Shown here: one piece after another, positions 59,542 through 64,000 of the stretch
Numbering within the stretch: the stretch's first letter is position 1
Layout of the letters: every line of letters begins with the position of its first letter
NCBI GenBank assembly: GCA_963821925.1
Contig: CAWGFO010000001.1
Location: forward strand, 310,001 to 374,000
DNA from: JAOUEA01 sp963821925
GTDB lineage: Bacteria; Actinomycetota; UBA4738; HRBIN12
DNA length: 64,000 nucleotides
Direction of reading: 5' to 3'
Made by a program: the position numbers and the translations under genes
Notes under the pieces: model-generated
The model's input: the letters and a program-made list of their open reading frames with translations, nothing else
Databases searched by the model: none
Told to the model about the DNA's origin: nothing

Positions 59542-60168
59542 ATGGCGGACGAGCCGATCGACCGGTGGCTCGACGCGCTCGCATCCGGGCTGATCGAGCC
59601 CGCGGCCGAGGCGTTCGCGTCCCTCGCCGCCGCCAGTGGAGCCGCCCTCGTGGTCGCCGTCGCGCGGCGAGGCGCCCTGCACTTCGCCGAGCCGAGCGCC
59701 ACCCGGATGGTCGAGATCCAGCTCGAGGCCGAGGCCGCCCGCGACACGCTGTTCCAGCTCGCGGACTCGAACGCCGCGGCCTACGAGGCGTTCCTCGAGA
59801 TCCTCCGGGGCAGCGCGGATCGGGAGGCCGACCGCACCGCCCGTCTGGTGGCGCTCCGCGAGGCCCTGGAAACCACGATCGACGGCCAGCTGCAGACCGC
59901 CCGGCGAGCCGTGTACCTGATGGGGATGGCCGACGAGGTCACCCGCGCCGGGGATGCGAACACCGCTGCCGACGGCCTGAGCGCCGCCGCCTCCCTCCAC
60001 GCGGCCACGGTCGCGGCCACCGCCGACATCGAGGTCAACGCCTTCGCCGTGGCCGAGCCCGCCCGGCGGGCGGAGCTCGCCGAGACCTGCACCTCGCTGC
60101 GGGGGCGAGCCGCCGCCCTCCTCGCCACGGTCGAGGACTCGTTCCACGCCGCGTCGAAGACCGCCTGA
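59542..60168 (+). CDS. Cyclodeaminase/cyclohydrolase family protein
   Basis: A 208-residue all-helical protein resembling the FTCD C-terminal domain / FchA family: 'PIDRWLDALAS' at the start, a Gly/Ala helix 'AAASGAALVVAVARR', and 'ARDTLFQLADSNAAAYEAFL', the segment that lines the folate site. Family members release ammonia from formiminotetrahydrofolate or open methenyl-THF. The similarity is moderate and no other folate gene is adjacent, so the reaction is uncertain. GAGG is five bases before the ATG; GTG 59524 is an alternative start. Confidence 0.72.
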   Translation: MADEPIDRWLDALASGLIEPAAEAFASLAAASGAALVVAVARRGALHFAEPSATRMVEIQLEAEAARDTLFQLADSNAAAYEAFLEILRGSADREADRTARLVALREALETTIDGQLQTARRAVYLMGMADEVTRAGDANTAADGLSAAASLHAATVAATADIEVNAFAVAEPARRAELAETCTSLRGRAAALLATVEDSFHAASKTA

Positions 60169-60200
60169 GCCGAGCCGCACCCGGCCACGCTCGACCGATC

Positions 60201-60680
60201 TCAGCGCCCCGGGGAGCCCTCATCCGGGTTCGGCCAGAGCTGCTCGAAGGTGTCCAGCACGACGAGCGTGTCCTCGTCGACCGGGCGGCCTTCGCTCGCG
60301 AAGAACCGGACGTGCGCGTCGCGCCAGTAGGCGAGACCGCGGTCGCCCTCCCCTTCCACCCAGGCGAACGCCTCGTCGACCTCCCCGAACGGGCGCACCT
60401 CGACCTTCACGGTTCGGATCACGCAGATCGGCTCGCCCCGGCCGTCCAGCACGACGCTCAGGGCACCCACCAGCGGCATCGGCTCCTCGGGATCGGCATC
60501 GTCGCCCTCGTACCAAGAGAGGAGGCTCGTCGTGGCGCGCTTCGGGCCGTCGCGGACGAGCAGGCCCAGCTCGTCGGCCATCGCCGGTTCGTTGCCGAAC
60601 GACCAGGCCGAGTAGGGCCCGTCGATCCCGGTGGCGTCCACGAAGGACCGCCAGAACGACTCGACCGCGGGCGACGTCAC
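60201..60680 (-). CDS. ASCH-domain protein
   Basis: A 159-residue ASCH (PUA-like) protein. 'YSAWSFGNEPAMADELGLLVRDGPKRATTSLL', read in short pieces, is the first half of the fold; 'GEPICVIRTVKVEVRPFGEV' and 'AYWRDAHVRFFA' the second, with the conserved basic and Gly residues of the presumed RNA-binding cleft. Some ASCH proteins are ribonucleases or amidohydrolases (YqfB); this one is uncharacterised. The GTG start overlaps the PAP2 stop (GTGA), making it the last gene of a four-gene chain. Confidence 0.86.
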   Translation of the reverse strand: MTSPAVESFWRSFVDATGIDGPYSAWSFGNEPAMADELGLLVRDGPKRATTSLLSWYEGDDADPEEPMPLVGALSVVLDGRGEPICVIRTVKVEVRPFGEVDEAFAWVEGEGDRGLAYWRDAHVRFFASEGRPVDEDTLVVLDTFEQLWPNPDEGSPGR

Positions 60681-61354
60681 GCGCGACCCTTCCGCGCGCG
60701 GGTCAGGAGGTCGCCGACGACGAGCCCGGTGGCGCCGCCGACGAGGGAGCCCGCCACCGTGTCCCCCGGGTAGTGCACACCGGTATGAACGCGCGAGTAG
60801 GCGACGGCCCCCGCCAGCAGTCGCAGGGGCAGCGCGAGCGCCGGGATCTCGCGTCCGACCGCCGTCGCGAACGCGAACCCGGACGCCGAATGGCCCGACG
60901 GGAAGGACGTGGACGACGGCATCTTCACGTGCCGGTCCTCGATCACGCCCGCGCCGGAGCGGTCGGGACGATCACGCGGGTACAACGACTTCATCCCGAG
61001 GTTGACCGTGGCGGACGCCGCGCCGATCGACGCCACACCTGCGATCGCAGCCCGCCGGCCCGCACGACCGCCCACCACGGCGAGGCCACCCGCGATCGCG
61101 AGCCAGATCACCGAGCGGTTCGCCGCGTTCGAGAGGCGGCGCAGCGGCTCATCGATCGAGGGCGACGGGGTCGAGGCGATCGCCCGGTACACGGCCAGAT
61201 CGATGTCGGAGACCTCGCGCAGGACGTGCTCCACGGCGTCGCTCCGCGGCGTTCCTCGATGCGCGACCCGATCGGCGATCGTCGCTTCGACGGGGTCCTC
61301 ACCCAGGGCAGGCGTCGGGAGCGCCTCCTGGGGCTCCGGCAGGGCGTCTGTCAC
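60677..61354 (-). CDS. PAP2-family membrane phosphatase
   Basis: A 225-residue phosphatase with the three motifs of the family: 'KSLYPRDRP', 'SFPSGHSAS' and 'SRVHTGVHYPGD' (KxxxxxxRP, PSGH, SRxxxxxHxxxD). About 80 cytoplasmic residues precede the first helix. It probably dephosphorylates phosphatidate or isoprenyl diphosphates. The GTG start overlaps the diacylglycerol-kinase stop; kinase and phosphatase together may cycle phosphatidate and diacylglycerol. Confidence 0.92.
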   Translation of the reverse strand: MTDALPEPQEALPTPALGEDPVEATIADRVAHRGTPRSDAVEHVLREVSDIDLAVYRAIASTPSPSIDEPLRRLSNAANRSVIWLAIAGGLAVVGGRAGRRAAIAGVASIGAASATVNLGMKSLYPRDRPDRSGAGVIEDRHVKMPSSTSFPSGHSASGFAFATAVGREIPALALPLRLLAGAVAYSRVHTGVHYPGDTVAGSLVGGATGLVVGDLLTRARKGRA

Positions 61355-62697
61355 GACCGCCGTCCCATGATGAGGCGGCCGAGCTCCGCGAGCGTCGACG
61401 GCGACGTCACGTGCACCGCCTTCGCCGCCGGTGACAGACCCGCGCCCTTCGGCAGCCGCACCGTCAACGCGCCCGGCCTCGCCGTGAACACGAGCGGCGG
61501 GTCCATCTCGAGCGCCTCGCCGTCGACCCCTATCTCGACCGGTCCGTCGGACCGTACCTCGAAGGAGGCGGCCGTCCACTCGCGCCACCCCGGGAACCTG
61601 TCGAGCCGACCGCTCGCCTGCAGGGCGACCATCCGTTGGAACTCGGCGGCACTCTCGATCTCGGCAGCGACGATGCCGAGCACGCCGTCGTCCAGCCGGG
61701 CACGCGTGCCGCGGCCCTTGGCGTGGCGCAGCTCGTACTGATTGTTCGACACCTGGATCAGCTGCGCGGTGGGGACCTCCTCGCCGTCGGGCCCGTCGAA
61801 CCGCAGGTCGAGCGATGCGGCGTCGGGGCCAACCAGGTCGGGCAGCGTCGTCAGGGTGGTCTGCACCTTCGCGTCCCGGTACTCCGGGGACTGCACGATC
61901 TTCGCGTACACGCCGAGCGACGCGTTGTTCACGAAGACCCGGCCGTTCACCTCGGCCAGATCGATCTTCATCTCGACCCCATCGGTGTAGGCGTCCAGCG
62001 CACCGACCACGTCGTCGCGGTCCAGCCCGAGGTCGAGCGCGAAGTGGTTCCGCGTGCCGGCGGGGATCACGACATGCGGGATCCCATGTTTGCTCGCCAC
62101 CGACGACACCAGGGCCTGGGACCCGTCGCCGCCCGCCATGCCGATCACGTCGGCCCCCGCGGCGATCGCGTCCTCGGCGAGCTGCAGCAGGTCGTCCCCC
62201 TTCTTCAGCACGATCGGCTCGATCCCGCGCGCACGACATTCCGACGGCAGATCGAACTTCTCGACCTTGCCGCCACCGGACCAGGGATTCATCACCAGGA
62301 CCGGCCGGGTGGCCGGCGCGGCGGGCGTGCGGGGTGACTCGGGCGCGACGTCCTCCTCGGCCGACCGGAGGGCGTAGCCGGCGGTGCCCGTCGAGATCGC
62401 CGCGAGCGCCACCACCAGGACGATGTTCACGAGCTTGAGGTCACCCATGATCACGGCGACCACGAACAGGACGGCGCCGAGCACGACGCCGCCGTACGCC
62501 ACCAGCCGCACCGTGCGACGTCGAGACAGGGCGTACCAGCCACCGACGATCGCCATCGACACGGCGAGCACGCCGAGCAACAGGCTCCCCAGGTTGGAGA
62601 TCGCGCCGGCGATCAGGATCGCGACGGCCCCTGCCAGTGCCATGACCGCCACGATCGCGGCCGCGCGCACCGCGGGGCGGGGTGATGAAGCTCTCAC
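61351..62697 (-). CDS. Diacylglycerol kinase-family lipid kinase with N-terminal membrane domain
   Basis: A 448-residue protein. The first 115 residues hold about five membrane helices ('AAAIVAVMALAGAVAILIAG', 'LLLGVLAVSMAIVGGWYAL', 'GGVVLGAVLFVVAVIMG', 'IVLVVALAAIS'). The cytoplasmic DAGK catalytic domain follows: 'VMNPWSGGGKVEKF', 'GMAGGDGSQALVSSV' (GGDG) and 'IPAGTRNHFALDLGLDRD'. It phosphorylates diacylglycerol or a related lipid. AAGGAGG precedes the GTG start, which also overlaps the SulP stop (GTGA). Confidence 0.93.
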   Translation of the reverse strand: MRASSPRPAVRAAAIVAVMALAGAVAILIAGAISNLGSLLLGVLAVSMAIVGGWYALSRRRTVRLVAYGGVVLGAVLFVVAVIMGDLKLVNIVLVVALAAISTGTAGYALRSAEEDVAPESPRTPAAPATRPVLVMNPWSGGGKVEKFDLPSECRARGIEPIVLKKGDDLLQLAEDAIAAGADVIGMAGGDGSQALVSSVASKHGIPHVVIPAGTRNHFALDLGLDRDDVVGALDAYTDGVEMKIDLAEVNGRVFVNNASLGVYAKIVQSPEYRDAKVQTTLTTLPDLVGPDAASLDLRFDGPDGEEVPTAQLIQVSNNQYELRHAKGRGTRARLDDGVLGIVAAEIESAAEFQRMVALQASGRLDRFPGWREWTAASFEVRSDGPVEIGVDGEALEMDPPLVFTARPGALTVRLPKGAGLSPAAKAVHVTSPSTLAELGRLIMGRRS

Positions 62698-64000
62698 GGG
62701 ACCTCCTTGTCATCCCGGGCGTCGATCGCGGTGAAGGCCCTCACCGCCGCCCGGATCGTGGGGTAGAAGTGGGACGGATCGATCGTGCGGGTCAGCTCGT
62801 AACGCGTGATCTTGGCGTGGACCGGGTCCTTCATCTCGGCGAACACCAGCGAGATACCGCGAACGTTCAGCCATTCGTCGAGCTCCACGAGCATGTCGGC
62901 AGCGGTCGTGTCGACGTCGGTGATCGGTTCGGCCGCGATCAGGATCCACCGAAGGTCCGGCTCCTCCGCAAGCTCGTGCACCTGCTCACGGAACGTGCGT
63001 GCGTTGGCGAAGATCAGCGGGGCGTCGAACCGGAAGATCACGAGGCCCGGCGTCGTCGCGCCGTCGGGATGCATCTCGAGATCGTGGAAGCCGGGCAGCT
63101 CCGGGGTGTCACCGAGGATCGCCTGGTGCGGCCACCAGACTCGGCGGAACACGTTCAGGATCGAGAGGGCGACCGCGATACCGATCCCGGGGAGCACGCC
63201 GAGGAGCGTGACCGCCAGGAACGCCGCGAGCGCCAACCATGCCTCGGTCCGGCGCAGCGTCCACAGGCGCATCACGCCTGCGACGTCGGCCAGGGACAGC
63301 GAGGCGGCGATCACCACGGCCGCGAGCGCCGGTTGCGGGAGGTTGCGCAGGAGCCCGGGAACGGCGACGAGGATCAACACGATCGCCCCGGCGCCGACGA
63401 GACCGGCGACCTGGGATTTCGCCCCCGCCTGCTCGGCGACCGCGGTCCTCGACCCGCTCGTGCTCACGGGGAACCCTTGGAAGAACCCGGCGGCGACGTT
63501 CGCGGCGCCGATCCCGATCATCTCCTGGTTCCCGTGGACGCGGTCACCCGCGCGCGCGGCGAACGCCGACGCCGTCGAGATCGTGTCGGCCAGCGCCACG
63601 AAGACGATGCCGAGCGCGCCGCCGATCAGCAAGGGCAGGTCGCTGAGCCCGATGTGCGGGATCGTGAACGGCGGGAACCCGCTCGGCAGTGCGCCGACCA
63701 CCTTCACGCCCGAGGCCGTGAGATCGAACACCTGCACGGCCAGGATCGAGAGCACCACGGCGACGAGTACCGACGGGACCTTCGGCATCGCCCGCTGCAA
63801 GACGAGGATCAGCACCAGCGCGAAGACCCCCACCGCCAACGCGGCCACGATCGTCTCGCCGTTCGTCACCCCCTGGACGAACCCCTTCAGCTCGGGGATG
63901 AATCCGTCGGCGTCCACCGAGAAGCCGAAGAGCTTGGGCAGCTGTCCCACCAGGATCGTGAGCGCGAGGCCGTTCATGTAACCGATCTGCGTCGGTTTCG
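62694..64000 (-). CDS. SulP-family anion transporter with STAS domain, N-terminus outside the window
   Basis: The frame is open at the right edge; 435 residues are visible. 'KPTQIGYMNGLALTILVGQL' and 'FGFSVDADGFIPEL' are typical SulP core sequence; 'FFQGFPVSTSGSRTAVAEQAG' is the conserved binding-site helix. About ten membrane helices are seen, then a STAS domain ('GLVIFRFDAPLIFANARTF', 'ITDVDTTAADMLVELDEWL'). SulP proteins move sulfate, bicarbonate or other anions. The internal ATG at 63977 is not the start, because the family sequence continues to the edge. It heads the chain SulP - kinase - PAP2 - ASCH. Confidence 0.93.
   Translation of the reverse strand, partial: KPTQIGYMNGLALTILVGQLPKLFGFSVDADGFIPELKGFVQGVTNGETIVAALAVGVFALVLILVLQRAMPKVPSVLVAVVLSILAVQVFDLTASGVKVVGALPSGFPPFTIPHIGLSDLPLLIGGALGIVFVALADTISTASAFAARAGDRVHGNQEMIGIGAANVAAGFFQGFPVSTSGSRTAVAEQAGAKSQVAGLVGAGAIVLILVAVPGLLRNLPQPALAAVVIAASLSLADVAGVMRLWTLRRTEAWLALAAFLAVTLLGVLPGIGIAVALSILNVFRRVWWPHQAILGDTPELPGFHDLEMHPDGATTPGLVIFRFDAPLIFANARTFREQVHELAEEPDLRWILIAAEPITDVDTTAADMLVELDEWLNVRGISLVFAEMKDPVHAKITRYELTRTIDPSHFYPTIRAAVRAFTAIDARDDKEVP

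Noticed and set aside
60035..60773. Plus-strand coding between the cyclodeaminase-like gene and the PAP2 gene
   Set aside because: The frame is a shadow of the ASCH gene on the minus strand and has no start signal or domain.

Overview
The window is about 64 kb of very GC-rich, densely coding DNA. It looks like a chromosomal piece of an Actinomycetota bacterium, probably a poorly sampled lineage. Support for this: an IclR regulator facing leuCD (the LtbR/NdgR arrangement), an MptB-like GT-C mannosyltransferase, DUF4349 and ECF/anti-sigma pairs, many GTG starts, and at least fourteen genes whose start codon lies 6-9 nt after a TAnnnT -10 box, the geometry of leaderless actinobacterial transcripts. 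I see no transposase, integrase, CRISPR array or rRNA. The species cannot be named from this sequence.

Layout. 1-7.7 kb: an edge-truncated Calx-beta protein, a beta-lactamase-fold hydrolase, two MDR oxidoreductases and an S9 peptidase. 7.8-13.8 kb: an ECF sigma factor with a DUF4349 membrane protein, a DUF4272 protein, recR, dnaX and the SRP RNA. 13.8-21.6 kb: acetyltransferases, a HAD phosphatase, two tRNA-Ser genes with the same promoter, a run of frameshifted genes (SGNH hydrolase, lipoprotein, anti-sigma-like protein), tadA and a minimal metallopeptidase. 21.7-25.3 kb: an ECF sigma, zinc-finger anti-sigma and ABC exporter operon. 25.3-28.4 kb: aldehyde dehydrogenase, small proteins and an alpha/beta-hydrolase remnant.

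28.4-37.7 kb is the centrepiece: a nine-gene minus-strand operon, hydB-hydG-hydD-hydA, a maturation protease, then hypF-hypC-hypD-hypE. It encodes a cytoplasmic group 3b NAD(P)-coupled [NiFe] hydrogenase (sulfhydrogenase type) with its cyanide-ligand assembly proteins. HypA and HypB are not in the window. Most junctions are ATGA or GTGA overlaps, so the subunits are probably translationally coupled. pncB (NAD synthesis) is divergently placed beside it.

37.9-50.4 kb: pncB, an anchored hydrolase, a Rieske oxygenase, an LLM oxidoreductase, a flavodoxin, a cyclase fused to a beta-propeller, leuCD with its regulator and a clear operator palindrome, the mannosyltransferase and a nitroreductase. 50.4-57 kb: aldo/keto reductase, MFS transporter and a double-ABC ATPase with a giant FtsX-type permease. 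57-64 kb: an HTH protein, RtcB-like ligase, tRNA-Arg(ACG), an NTF2-like protein, a cyclodeaminase-like protein, and a chain SulP - diacylglycerol kinase - PAP2 phosphatase - ASCH protein that leaves the window at its 5' end.

Quality note: several genes (DUF4272, SGNH, lipoprotein, anti-sigma-like, ABC permease, leuD) carry apparent single-base frameshifts, and two others lack a normal start codon. Because leuD is among them, sequence or assembly error is at least as likely as gene decay.
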